NCBI RefSeq assembly: GCF_965363235.1
Contig: NC_134844.1
Location: 15,048,646-15,112,645, forward strand
Direction of reading: 5' to 3'
Length of the DNA: 64,000 bases
Source of the DNA: Mytilus galloprovincialis
Taxonomy: Eukaryota; Mollusca; Bivalvia; Mytilida; Mytilidae
Position numbers and translations under genes: made by a program. Positions 35,608-48,400 of this stretch are shown here, piece by piece. Within the stretch, counting starts at the first letter, position 1. Every line of letters starts with the position of its first letter. The notes beneath the pieces were generated by a model. That model searched no databases. It was not told the origin of the DNA and saw only the letters and a program-made list of their open reading frames with translations.

Positions 35608-38600
35608 ATGGCAAAGAGACGAGCAGATAAAGAATTAACTGACAGAAATTGGGACGATGAAGATGAACCAGAAGAGGTTAGTTAGGGATTTTACTTACTA
35701 ATTCATATGTAGGTGATATTTGTGTCATGGAATTTTTCAAGCGCCAGGTTCGCAAAATAAGGTAAAAGAATTTTCTTCATTTCAATGAAAAGTCACGACA
35801 AATGAATTTTATTCCTGTCTAAAAATTTGCATGTATACATATAAAGATCTACACTGATTACTTAGTACCGTAATTGATTCTATTTATAGATTATGAATAC
35901 CACCATAGACATTTACAACATGTATGCAAAATTAGTTCAATCTGACATAAAATAGTTGACCTGTTACAAATAATGAGTTTCTTATCCACATACCATATTT
36001 ATTAAACATGTTGTGTACATGTATACCTGAAAACATGTAGATAAGTGCATACATTTTGTAATAATAAATTAGATACTAAGATAGTCTATAACACTGTATT
36101 TTTAACTTTACAAATTGTTGAATTTCAGGCAGGGGAAATCCAGCTTGCCACTGAAGAATCATTAAAAGGAAGACAAATTCTGAAAGGAAAAAGGAGAGGT
36201 GCAGCTCCAGTTCAGGTATTGTGCTAGTTACTTGCAATTGTAGAATATTGTAATAAGAGAATAACTATCTTTTTCTCAGAATAATGTGTAATGGAAAGGT
36301 GACAAGTCTTCTTGTTAATTGTACATGTACCTTACCAGTAATCTTTTAAATACTTTGTAAAAGAAATATATACATTTGTACATTGATATAAAATAGATTG
36401 ATATGAGTATATCCTTAAGTTTTTATTTCTTTATATTTTGTACGCTTAATATTTATAAATTTCAGTCATAGATTTGATATTAAAAACCTTCTTTCTTTTT
36501 AGAACAAAGAATTCAGTGGGTTTTCTGGTTTTAGTTTCAAACCTACAGCAGCTAGCACACCATTCTCTTTTAATGTTAGATCGGTAACTAATGGTGGGTC
36601 GGAAAAAGATGAAAAACAAACGGAGAAAACAAAAGAATCTGAAAATGGACAAGCAAAGACACTTCCAGCATCAAATGGTGCTGAGAAAAAGAAAGGATCT
36701 TATTTGTCAAGTTTGAAAAATTTGAATGAAAGTGTATTATCATGGATAAAAAGTCATGTTGATAAGAATCCATTTTGTATATTGACTCCTGTATTTAAAG
36801 ACTACGAGAAACATTTAGAAGAAATAATGAAAAATAAAGATGGAGAGAAAACAGAAACTGGAGACAAATCAAAAGGAGAAACAGACACAAGTAAGTCATG
36901 TAAAACCACTGTAAATTCAAATCTTTAAATCTGGTATAATTTTTATAATTTGTGGGATATCAACTGACATGGATTTTGAGGGTAAAAATTGAATCAGAAG
37001 TTTAGCAAGGGTCCAGAAACGGTTAAATTTGCCAAACATGATTGACCTATTCTGAAATCTATTTGTGCTAAACAACAGATTGGGATATGGGACAAATTTA
37101 ATTTGTTTACAGAAATAATTTGGTCATTTCGTTGAAACTAGGTTTCTTCATCGACAATTTGCACTTGTTTTTGTCTTGTTATCCCATTCCTGTAATAAAA
37201 CTGCCACTCCAGTATAGTGTTATAATCCCGAGGGCCCACCTTATAACTGTATTAATGCCTCAGGGAAATATTGGCTAATGATGATAGCTAATCTCTTTAC
37301 CTGTGTTTTTAATTTACACCTGAGAAATGATCACAAGCTCAGAACTAATATTATAAAGAAATTAAAAAATTCCATAACAACTGTCTTCATTATTTAATTA
37401 TTTTTCAGCTAATACAATTGTTAATTCTGATTTAAAATCAAATTAAAACTAATTTACGTAGAAATAAGTAATTTTTACTTGACACACAAACAAACTTTGT
37501 TTACTATGTAATATGGCGGAAATACTCTTCCGCAGATTAGACCACTTAATTGTAAAATGCAAAATGATTTCATGCTAAAAAAGAACCAAACTTACAAACA
37601 TAATCAAACACTAAGGTAAAAAATTAAAAAGCTGAGGATTTCCTGTCTATTTGATAAACAAAACTAATCCCCTAAATGAGTCCAGAATTAATTACTCGCG
37701 CAAAACATCAAGTTTAAATTTTGTCTTCAAAATCGAAAGAAAAGTTAGCGATGTATACACATTGGCACACCTCTATTTGAAATTAACAGTTCTCAACCCA
37801 TAATAGATGCCAAATTTATTTGTTTGATGTCCGACCAGTTTTTAGTAATATAGTAATTTATTATTTTTTTACAGAAACAGCTCCAACATTTCCCCTTGGA
37901 AATTCTCTTATGTCACCAACATCTTTAACAACAGAAAACAAGCCATCTGTTGCAAGTTTTGCATTTGGTAATTCTCCAAATTCTAAAACAGCAACAACTA
38001 CAGAGACCAAACCATTGGGAACTGGTTTCCAGTTTGGATCCAGTTTAACTAAACCAACTGGGTTTGGTTCTATTCCTACCACAACTGCAGCCTTTGGTGC
38101 CAGCTCAACTACAACAACTGGTTTTGGTACCAGCTCAACAGCTTCTGGTTTCTCAGGGTTTGGTTTCAAGTCTTCCACAGAGAGTAAACCTACATCTGGT
38201 TTCTCGTTTGCTGTAAACAAGCCAGCTGGAGAGAGTGGTGCTAGTCAAGGTATATTTTGATATTTACTTTGCCCTGGTGCATATGCATGCTTTAAAATTA
38301 CTTTGAACATCAACAGACAACAGAAACGTTTTAATTAGAATCAGATTGAAATGCAATGGTTACAATTTATTATGTTTTCAATAATTAGATAATCAAAACT
38401 TGATGCACATGTACTAAGTCAAAGTTTAAAATAATTGAAACTTATTTTTAGCTCACATGACCTAAATTCCTAGTTGTAGCACATGAGAAAAACAAATTTT
38501 GTCTATGAACAGAAATGTTCAGATGTTGAGATCTCAAAATTTTTGGTTCACACACAAATTGATAGAAAGAAAAAATAAAAGGAAATGATCAGCAAGACAA

Positions 38601-40962
38601 GATCTACAAATTTGTAAACATAGACACAATTGTCAGACAACTCCTTATAGGTCAGGAGCATTGGCCTCAAATGATGTTTTTTTTACAAATTATTTGCCTA
38701 TTATATCGTAAACTATAATAGATGAGAGGGACAGACAACCAAACTTTTAAGTCATTACTCTGTTCCTGTAAAGTAGACACCAGCAGTTGGTGAGTTGCCG
38801 CTCAAGGTACACTGGAAAATTTGAAATAACAAAATACTGAACTCCAAGGAAAATTCAAAAAGAAAATTCCTGATCAAATGGCAAAATCTAAATATCAAAC
38901 ACATCAAACAAATGGGAAACAACTGTCATATTCCTCACTTGTGAACACATTTCCTCATGTTGAAAATGGAATGGTTGAACAACACATGTTTTTAAAATTT
39001 CGACGAAACGTATTATGGTATGCAAATGTCCGGTGTCCGTCTGTCTGTCTGTCCGGCGTAAACATGTTGCATCGTAACTTGAGAACAACTCATCGAAATT
39101 TAATGAAACTTTATACATGTTATATAGTTGTTTCTTATGATGGTCAAATGATTTGTATACTTTTTGGTGAAAATAAGATAAAAACGGCACTTTGTAACTA
39201 AAACAGACACACTGCTTTGTTATATTAATCTCAAGATCTGTATACCTTTTGGTTTTGATTCAAAATTTTATTTTAGTGATATTTAAAAACAGGGGGGGGG
39301 TTTCACATGTCCAGCTGTATCTCAAAAACAATATAAGTTATTGCTTAAAACTTTCTCAGAAACTATTTATGATTATTGCATAAAACTTCCACACACAAGA
39401 CGTCGGGTGTATCATGCGCTCATGGCGCAGCTGTTTATTTCTTTCTTTATGATTTAACAGTTCCAAGTTGGTTTCAACACTGTAAAATGTATCTCTGTAC
39501 ATATAAAGCAGTAAGTTTATTATTCTTTTTATGTACTTTGTAGAAGAAGATGATGAATATGTGCCTCCTCAAGCAGAATCTAAAGAGGTTCCAGAGGAGG
39601 GATCAGTACACTCCATCAAGTAAGTAGTAGGTTTATATTCACCCCTCAAGCAGAATCTAAAGAGGTACCAGAGGAGGGATCAGTACACTCCATCAAGTAA
39701 GTAGTAGGTTTATTAACACCCCCTCAAGCAGAATCTAGAGGTTCCTGAGGAGTGATCAGTACACTCCATTAAGTAAGTAGTAGGTTTATTTACACCCCTC
39801 AAGCAGAATCTAAAGAGGTTCCCAAGGAGGGATCAGTACACTCCATTAGGTACGTAGTATGTGCCCCCTCAAGCAGAATCTAAAGAGGTTCCAGAGGAGG
39901 GATCAGTACACTCCATCAAGTAAGTACTATTCTTTATATTCGCTCCTCACATTCCCTAAAACCACAATTTTAAGTGAAAGAGGGTTGATCATCTTGTATT
40001 GTAAATTTTATTTTTCATATATAGCTTACTCAAGTACAACCTGTCTTGTATGTATCTTAATACCTGACCTAGTTTAATGGAAAACATGGAAAACATGGAT
40101 CAAAACTACAATAAACTATTTAAAATTAATTGTCTCTCTTTCATTTGGTCACATATTTGAAGATTTGAAGACATCAATTTAACAAAATTTCGATATACAT
40201 TTATTGCACGTCTTATAGGAAGGGTAAATGTTGTTCACTGATTTCATTGTATTATCATAATAAAATATCTATTTATAGATGTAAGCTGTTTTATCAGAAA
40301 GATGGAGCTTGGACAGAGAGAGGTGTAGGATTTTTACATCTGAAGATAATTGATGAAAAGTTACAACTTGTAGTTCGAGCTGATACTACCCTAGGTAAGA
40401 CATTTATTCTTCTGTAGCATTGATTGTTGATGAGATGTATTGTGGAAGCAATTTTCAGATATGCCAAGCAATCATTGTCTGTTTGATGATTATTTTTTTT
40501 AGGTCATGTTTAATAATGAGTGGTTGAATACTTGTCACAGTCTTGTGCAACTCTTTTTTTCAGTCACCATTTCCAATCCAACAAAAGTTATTTATCATTG
40601 TTATTTATAGTTTTTTGTTTGTCTCATTTTTTTTCTTCCTCAGATTCTGAAAAAAGCCATTTATTGTGTCACATTCATTACAACCAAAAGTCAGATTTTC
40701 TAAGCTAATTGGATATTAAAAAAATCATATTGCTATCACATTTATTTTTCCAGGCAACATAATCTTGAACATTATACTGTCTCCATCTATACCACTGAAA
40801 AGACAAGGCAAAAACAATGTGAGCATGATATGTGTACCCAATCCTCCTGTGGACAAAAAAGCTGATCCTTCCAAACCTGTTCCTATGATGATACGAGTAA
40901 AAACTTTGGAGGACGCAGATCAACTACTAGAAAAAATGGAAGAATTGAGAAAGAAAGATTGA
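35608..40962 (+). CDS. NUP50: Nucleoporin NUP50, complete, 7 exons
   Basis: Exons, all GT-AG: 35608-35676, 36129-36215, 36503-36890, 37875-38249, 39544-39619, 40279-40394, 40754-40962. Joined length is 1320 nt, 439 aa (human about 468), with phases consistent. The start MAKRRADKELTDRNWDDEDE is the conserved NUP50 N-terminus that binds importin-alpha. Exon 3 holds FSGFSGFSFKP and the NUP50 core VLSWIKSHVDKNPFC...LTPVFKDYEKH. Exon 4 is Ser/Thr-rich with FG repeats (FGNS, FGSS, FGSI, FGAS, FGTS, FGFK). Exons 6-7 form the C-terminal Ran-binding domain (CKLFYQKD, LQLVVRADTTLGNIILN, VPNPPVDK, IRVKTLEDADQLLEKME). In other animals NUP50 sits at the nuclear basket, binds RanGTP and helps displace cargo from importin-alpha (established for the family). 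Exon 5 has a 5-copy donor array. Confidence 0.96.
38790..39430 (+). repeat. Dispersed repeats in NUP50 intron 4
   Basis: R1 copy at 38822-38945 (CAAAATACTGAACTCCAAGG, AACAACTGTCATATTCCTCA). It is followed by a second repeat with TCTGTCTGTCTGTCCGGCG (about 39038), a poly-G run near 39292 and an end GTATCATGCGCTCATGGCGC at about 39410. The 107- and 100-codon frames here are repeat sequence. Confidence 0.65.
39567..39925 (+). repeat. About 77-bp tandem array spanning the NUP50 exon 5 / intron 5 donor, 5 copies
   Basis: CCTCAAGCAGAATCTA-type starts lie at 39567, 39644, 39722, 39797 and 39867. Each unit carries 53 exonic nt, ending CACTCCATCAA, then GTAAGTAGTAGG and 24 intronic nt. Copies 1, 2, 3 and 5 keep GTAAGT. 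Copy 4 reads GTACGT. Reading past the first donor gives an immediate TAA (ATC AAG TAA), so only 39619 is productive. Confidence 0.95.
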
Positions 40963-42924
40963 TGAAGAAATTGTACTTAGTTTATTTTGGATATTTTTCT
41001 GCCAATATGTAATGTACAATTGTAGCAATTTTACGTATGATTTTGTAATTTCATTGCCATCAATAAGGGTATATGTGTTCATCCTAAAGTTCATAAACTA
41101 AGACAATAAACAAGTTTTTCTGTTAATGTGTAATGTACAGTTGTAGCAATTTTTAATATGATTACATTATTTCATTGTCATTAACAAGGGTGTTTGTTTT
41201 CATCTTTTATTTCATAAACTAGGACAGTAAACAAGATTTTCACTGCATGTGAAAGAAAGTGTTTTCAGGTTGTATAAATATGTGTCTCTCATCTTTATTT
41301 TGAAATTTTAAAATGTTTTCTGGTTATAAGTACTGAGTATCAGTTTGTGTATGAATTGGCTATATTTGGATTTATATTTGTCAAACATGAAAATGGACAA
41401 AATACTTATATTGTATAGAAAGGCCAGTATTTTCCCCTCAAATTGCAAATAACAGGCTGGTACACAGGTTATTTTAGAATTGCATTTTTTTGTTGTTGTT
41501 GAATTATAACATGACATCCATATCAAATCATTTCAGACAGCATCTGACAGTCAAGCCATATAGCATCTTATTTCTATGATACTTAAAGGACAAACTTAAA
41601 TCTGTTTTTTTGTAATCAAAAACATGTTTTATAGTGGCAAAGACTAAATTGGCTGAATTTTATAATACAATTTATGAATTCCAAGATATCCAGTGTTTTA
41701 TATGAACTTATTCTATTAATTTTTTTCCATACAACTATGAATTTACTTTAGGAACCATTGAAAAGTATCTGTTACATTACTTTGAAAGTTTGACTGAATA
41801 TAACTAAATCTAAAAAAAAAAACAAAATGCACATAAACAAATTTTGATTTAGAGACAAATGCTGTTCTAGCCTTGTTTCAAAATCACATAACAACTGCAT
41901 GGTTAGTTTTATTTCATTTATATTTCATGATGTAGTAAAAGTGCTGAAATCATTCATACAGCAATGCTGTCAAATCCTTAAACTTTGTAGGCCATGTAAA
42001 ACGTATTGTGAACATTTACTTAATTTTCTAAAAACAATGAGGAAGGATGTAATTTACTTTGTGTATTCATCATGCATGATTTTTATATAACAAACTCCTA
42101 ATTTTAATTGATACCCAAACATGAAATGTGCATTTTTTCTTTTTCATACAAAGCAGACCTCAATAGTATTTTAATGTTATGCATCAATAGCATCATAATT
42201 CCTGTAAGGCTTATCAACACATTTCGTGACAATTGATTCAAGCCCATTGAGAATATCTAAATGAAAATTTTCAAGATATACCAGTACAGATTTCTGCTTA
42301 AAAAGATGTGTAAAGAAAGATGCTATTCAAAATTTTCTAAATTAAAACTCTTTTCAAGGTACACAGATCTATGCTAAAAAGATGTAGATATAAGAAAAAT
42401 GCTGTTTCTTTCAGCAGCAATAAATCTGAAGTATTTGTAAGTCTTTCACTGGAAATGAATACAATAATTTAGAAAACAACATCCTATTGATCAAATTTAT
42501 TTTAGAACCAAAAATGTATTTTCAATGACATTCTGCAAATTTCCTAACATCCCAAGTTATAACATATTCTTGATTAAAAATCATACTTTTTTTTTAATTA
42601 AGTATGTAATATCAATGAATAAAGCCAACAGAATAATGCAATACATCAGGTACATAGAATCCCAGCTACATTTATTACACAGAGTCAAGATTTGTGAGAT
42701 GTTTATCATTTAGTAGATAATGAATGTTGTAAAATTGAAATGAGTGAAGGGTAAAAGAATTGGAAAAAGACGATATGTTTGAAAGATCTGTTAAAATTAT
42801 TGCTCTGTGTTTTATGAAGTTTTTGAGCGTTAAAGATTGTTACATCATGTAAGTGCTTATTATCATTTAAAAAGTGCTTTGTTATATATATTTTTCAATA
42901 AAAGTCTTCGATTTGTTTGTAGTA
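40963..42924 (+). other. Probable NUP50 3' UTR
   Basis: No coding potential. Candidate AATAAA signals lie at about 41105 (in the first of two tandem copies) and at about 42897 (CAATAAAAGTCTTCG). Confidence 0.45.
41001..41240 (+). repeat. 120-bp tandem duplication in the NUP50 3' UTR
   Basis: TGTAATGTACAATTGTAGC at 41009 and TGTAATGTACAGTTGTAGC at 41129 start aligned copies that stay similar through ATAAACTAAGACAATAAACA and ATAAACTAGGACAGTAAACA. The AATAAA in copy 1 is AGTAAA in copy 2. Confidence 0.8.
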
Positions 42925-42942
42925 TTCGATTTGTTTGTAGTA
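42907..42942 (+). repeat. 18-bp tandem duplication after a poly-A signal
   Basis: TTCGATTTGTTTGTAGTA occurs twice head to tail, about 5 bp after AATAAA. Confidence 0.85.
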
Positions 42943-43181
42943 TTGATAAATATGCAGAAGCATCTCTTTCTCTTATCAGAGTTTAGACCAATGCATAAAT
43001 GCAGTACGTATGTTATTTATATATACAAAAGTTGCATCATCAGAGCTTAGGCAAGTTTTAAAGTTGTCATGATGGTATTGTTCTGTTGAACATTTGAAAA
43101 TGGATTAAGAAATTCAATTTCCCTCAAAGTAAATTATGTCTGGAAAAGTTCAAAAGAGGGAATTTCTCATCATACAATATA

Positions 43182-43629
43182 TACACCTGGAAAAAATATT
43201 GCAACACTTCCATTGAAAACAATGTAAAATGACATGATTGTAGAATGTGTATGATTTGGGTTCTACCAAATACTTTTGATCTGGTTATGTTTTAAAATTG
43301 AATTCATGGTATAGACTTACTTTTCACCCTGTTTAATGTTCATGGTTATGACAAAACAGCTGCACTGAAATAGTTTTTCACGCTTTTCACAAAAAATAAA
43401 AATTTTGCAGGACTAATTTTTTCCCAAACATTGGGTCTGCAATAAATACAGACTTTTATGCATTAAACTCATTCAGAACTTTTTGAATGTCAATTAATAA
43501 CACAAATTCAATTTTAAACCATAAACAGATCAAAAGTATTTGGTAAAAAACAAATTATACACATTCTACAATCATGTCATTTCACATTGTTTTCAATAGA
43601 AGTGTTGCAATACTTTTTTTCCAGGTGTA
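43182..43629. mobile_element. MITE with long TIRs and TA duplication
   Basis: TA-flanked (43180-43181, 43630-43631). The ends TACACCTGGAAAAAATATTG and CCAGGTGTA invert, and pairing continues for about 80 bp (AACACTTC, AATGACATGATTGTAGAATG). No transposase. Tc1/mariner-type by target site. Confidence 0.88.
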
Positions 43630-43639
43630 TACAAATAAA

Positions 43640-43830
43640 ACCATGAATTGATTCCTATTGAGGCAACTATCCACAAGGGACCACATGACCATGATAGAAA
43701 CAATAGGTTGTTATGTAGCCTTGAACAATGAGGAAAACGGTTTAACCTGCACTGCATAGTAATGCAAAAGGCCAAAAGTGACAAATTTAAACAGTCCGGC
43801 CTAGAAAAGCAATGGCCTGATTGATGTAAA
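43640..43830 (+). repeat. R3 repeat, diverged copy
   Basis: GATTCCTATTGAGGCAACT, ATCCACAAGGGACCACATGA and AGCCTTGAACAATGAGG match the R3 pattern of 17612-17712. Confidence 0.5.
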
Positions 43831-44734
43831 AAAACAAATATGAGCTACTGTTTTGGAACAGGCATATACAAAATGTTCCTGGGTTCAACATGTTTTCTTA
43901 CCCCAATTATAGAACAGTGTTGTTACAGCTCAACATAAGATCAAACTGTAAAAATCAGTTTAAATTGACTACACTCATTAGATCGACACAAAGCTAAATA
44001 AAAAAAAATAAAAACATTCAAAAGACTAAAGACACACAATGATCTGAGTTGACTCGCAGCTTCTGAAAGCTCGTTCAAAGCCAAAAATTACTAATTAAAA
44101 AGTCATCCATCCAAAACAACACTTTCTAAATATGCTAATTGACTCCTTTTAAACCTCATTTTGGTGGTGTACGTTTATGTGTATACTTATATATTTTCTT
44201 CCCAACTGGTTTCTGAGCATTCTGGAATACTGTTTATCATGTGTGCCAGGTGCTATCAACTTTCTCATTGAGTTTCATATGAAATCAGGAACAAAGTCCC
44301 AACAGTTCTTGTTATTCAGCATTTACAACTGTAAAATCAAGTAAAGGTTGCGTCTCTGAAAGCCCTCTAATGAATCCTGTATTTTTCAATTGCAGAATTT
44401 GATAGTAATGGTACCATGTAGTATCATGCCTAGAAAATTATTTGATACTGGAACAGTAACCATACTGGTACTGGCTGTACTAATTTACTTTTGACTGTTT
44501 CTTAGATTAAGGATCAGAACCCAACTATTCTTGACAGTTGCTTTCATCTTATTAATGTGATCTCCTCTATGTAGTTCTTGGTGTCTGTTCCATTGTATTT
44601 ACCACCGGAACTCTTTCTAGATTAGTCTTGAAGTTGGTATTAACATTAATTATGTTATTAAACTTTGCAATGTCGTAGGTGGTACATATTTAGGCAAGTA
44701 AAGCTATTTGCTAGCCTCTTGTGCACTTTTTGAT
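43831..44734. other. Intergenic, nothing recognised
   Basis: No supportable gene or repeat. Confidence 0.4.
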
Positions 44735-45185
44735 TTTTATGCCCCACGGTACGGGAGGAGCATTAAGTTTTACCCTTGTCTGTATGTAAGTACGTCCCAA
44801 AGTTGGTTTCCGTTCTGTTCTCTAACTTTAATTGCTTCAGCCAAATGTTATGAAACTCATACAAAATGCTTATTACCACAAAACACAGATCATGTTTGAA
44901 TTGTGGTAGCGCCCCTTTTAACGTTCTACAGTTATGCCACTTCACAAATGAAAAAATGCTGATTTTTTTTTTGTTTCCCTTCTATAACTCTTGGTTTGTC
45001 TCAACCAAATTTTATCAAAACTTATACACAATGCTTATTGCCACAAACTACAGATCAAGGGTGATTTTTGGTGGTGTCACTTCAACCGTTCTAGAGTTAT
45101 GCCCTTTTACAATTTTGTCCCCTTTATAACTTTATATGATATGCAAGTGGAGGTACCATCTGTGTCCCATGGACACATTCCCCAT
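44735..45185 (+). repeat. Dispersed repeat with internal half-repeat
   Basis: TATGCCCCACGGTACGGGAG opens it and GGACACATTCCCCATTTTT closes it. ACAAAATGCTTATTACCACA (about 44861) and ACACAATGCTTATTGCCACA (about 45028) mark two similar halves of about 167 bp. The 87- and 93-codon frames are repeat sequence. Confidence 0.65.
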
Positions 45186-45322
45186 TTTTTTATTAATAAA
45201 AAAAAACATTGCTACTATCAGTTTTATTTGAATGAGGATAACATATTAGAAAAAGCTACCAGTATGTGTTAACAAACAACCAGGATAGCTGAAACCAAAG
45301 GCTTTCCCACATTATAGTATTT

Positions 45323-45442
45323 GTTAGACAGAATAGGTGGCGTCAGAGGTAATGCTTCAACGTTTATACAGGATAGGTGGCGTCAGAAGCAATACCACAT
45401 CGGTTATACAGGATAGGTGGCGTCAGAGGCAATACCACATTG
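45323..45442 (-). repeat. 40-bp tandem array over the coding end of the last cathepsin exon, 3 copies
   Basis: GATAGGTGGCGTCAGA-type units at 45323-45361, 45362-45402 and 45403-45442. On the gene strand the proximal copy encodes [13 protein letters not shown] and the stop. The second copy still reads [12 protein letters not shown]-stop, and the third is decayed (stop early). Copies 2 and 3 lie after the stop, in the 3' UTR. Confidence 0.93.
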
Positions 45443-48400
45443 GTTATTCTTATTTCTTCTCATTAGTATGTAACCTTGCATTCCCCAGTTTACACCTAAA
45501 ACATACAAGATTATACTCAGTTTCACTATTTTGCTGCTTTACATCACTGCTGTGTTTTGATTTTTTAAAAGAGAATGACAATTGAAATAAAATTCAGGGC
45601 CTTTTTCTTAAAAAAAATTAGTGTTGATATGATATTTTTGATGATATTGTAAATTTTACCGGAATAGCGTGAGACACCAGTTACATGAAATAATTTGATA
45701 AGATTCTTTATTGTAAATAGTCAGAATATGACGAATATACAAATATCGACACCCGTTTGATGCACTTGCTTATAAATATGAGCCTCTGGAAAGGGGAACC
45801 TACATTTATTTAGTTCTCTGTTATCTATTTGCAGACCTTCTTTTCTCTATTTGTTTCTTATCCCATTTAATTTTGTATTCATGGACCAACATTCTGTAAT
45901 CTGTAAGCCTTATTCAGGCCTACAAAAAACATACCCCAGCTATTTTTGACGATCCAATAATCTTTTCCACCTTCAGAACCATATCCGACGATCTGAACCG
46001 CGTGATCAAGTTTTGTTGAACTGCACTTTGGTTCATCGTAGACCCCAGATCGATACAACTGAAATGACTGATGACTAGCATCAATAACTGCCATTACTGG
46101 AAAGTGTAACACGGCTATCTGTAATTGGTCTTCGTTTCCTTCTGCAACAGCCATTGTGCCCATATTCTGAAATCGAAAAAAATATAGAAAAGTTATGTAA
46201 AGAAGTTCCAAGACAAACTTTATATTTTTTAACTAAGTAAATTTATAAAGTTTTTATTTTAGAATTAGCAAACATCTATGATATTTATTGATGTCTTAAC
46301 ATTGTAGTAAAACGTGGCATGCAATGAAAGAAATTCTTGTCTCTTATTTATACTAATTTTTTAAAAATGCAAAACTTATGAATTGTTTGAACTATTGAAT
46401 ACTAGTATACATGATAGGGATTAACATACCCGTACAACGGACGTACAGCTTGTGTTTCTGCACTGTCCAGCTGAACCATGCGTTGGATAATCTGCCATTG
46501 AACACAGACCACCTATATTATGTATACAGTTAAACACTGGTGTCACCAACTCAGACCCATGTATACAGCAGTCCACTACTTCTTGCAAGCTTAATGGAAT
46601 CGAACGTCTATTTTTTATAAATTCATAGCTTTCCATAATTTCTGTGTTAAAAAAGGAAAAACAGTTCAATTCTTCGGCATGTTTAGTACAATTGGTGAAT
46701 TATATCGTATCAATTGCACACAGACTATTGTTACATTAGTGCATAATTTTTTTCAGGTTTCATAATGACATTTTTATTCTATATCCATATCACTGTGTGC
46801 TACTTAAAATCTAGTGCATTTTAAATTTGATTTGATTTGATTTGACATTTTTAAAAACAAGTGAAAAAGTGTCAAGTACAATTAAATAGGGGTAAATATA
46901 GATGGAATGCATCTTTAAAACATTTTAAATCTAAATCTCCAGCTCCCCTGAATATAAATACTTTGTCTGAGCTTTTCGAAATAAATAAAAAAGTAGGATA
47001 AGAAAAAAATACTCCTTGTTTAAAGACATCTTACATAATACATCTAATAAACGCAAAATCACACAACTTGATTTAAAGAAAAATCCCCAAAACAACTCTA
47101 CACTTAAGAGAGAACCAAAACATTTTTTTTAAATGCACTAGATTTTAAGTAACACACAGTGATACATCTTCGCTAGCCAAGAGTTACGATCCACTCCCGT
47201 TCTCTTCACCCTTGGCAGATTGAGCTAACATTTGTGATATCAATGTTGCGCCATCTATCGGAAGATTAAAGTCACGCCCATTCCGAATACATTATTCTTG
47301 ACCAATGGTAGCACTTGAACTCTTCAATTCGGAGGTAAAAACACGGTAGCGTCTAGATTCTACACACTTGGTAAAGCCGGAAACGAAAATATACGTCAAC
47401 ATTCATGTATTTGTGCATGAAACATACACAGGAACTTCTATTAGTTGATTAATAACATTCAAGTTGTCACTAAATATAGTCGTATGTTTAGTGATATAAA
47501 GACTTCTTGTACAATAAACACGTGGCAATTGTTTACAAACACTTTCTACATCTACACGTGATCATGTTATAGACGCTTTTTGATTGGAGCGAGTTTCTAC
47601 TGCAACCAATAAAAATCCTTACCTTGTGTCTCCGAAATTTCATCTCAATCGGCCAAGGGTGAAGAGAACGGGAGTGGATTGCTAGCGAAGATGACAGTGA
47701 TATGGATATAGGATAAACATGTTAAGAAAGTGTAGAGTTGTTTTGGGATTTTTCTTCAAATCAAGTTGAAGATTTAGATTTTACAATGTTTTAATGATGC
47801 ATTCCATCTATATTTACCCTTATTCAATTGTACTTAACACTTTTTCACTTGTTGATAAAAATGTCAAATCAAATCAAATCAAATCTAATTGAAAATGCAC
47901 TAGATTTTAAATAGCACACAGTGATATGGATATAGAATATAGATAGTAGCGTAAAATTTTCAAGAATATCACCTATAGCTGCAATTGAAAGTACTTGTCC
48001 CAGCTGGCCTTGATTTTGCACAGGACCTATTGCACCTTTTGTTCTCCAATCAAAAGTAGACGGTAAAAAAGTCCAATTGTGTTCAATCTCTTCATACTCT
48101 CTTTCAGAATCAGTTTTAATATGCGGACGTTTTGGTGATTCCTATAATGATAAATCAAGTAATTATGACATATAAAAAAAAATATGTGGTGTGATTTCCA
48201 ATGAGATAATTAGACTCATCATGCTGACACCAAATAATCCGACTGGCTTGGATATAGAATTAGTCGACAGTAGTTTAATGGTGATCAAATTAAAGCCTTT
48301 TTTTTTTCTCACGATGAGTGATAAGTTTTCGGAAATCTGTCGAAGAGAAAAAAATAAGGTAAAAAAACACTAACTAAAACTAAAGGAATCACATGAACTC

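Noticed and set aside
37861-38220. 119-aa antisense frame opposite NUP50 exon 4
   Set aside because: Shadow of the low-complexity FG-repeat exon on the other strand.
38878-39201. Overlapping 107- and 100-aa frames in NUP50 intron 4
   Set aside because: They lie in R1 and a GTCTGTCTG-bearing dispersed repeat within an intron.
45690-45930. End of the cathepsin gene after NSWG with a short tail and AATAAA
   Set aside because: A consensus donor sits at NSWG, and a properly phased last exon (45404-45495) supplies the conserved C-terminus, so this stretch is intron 4.
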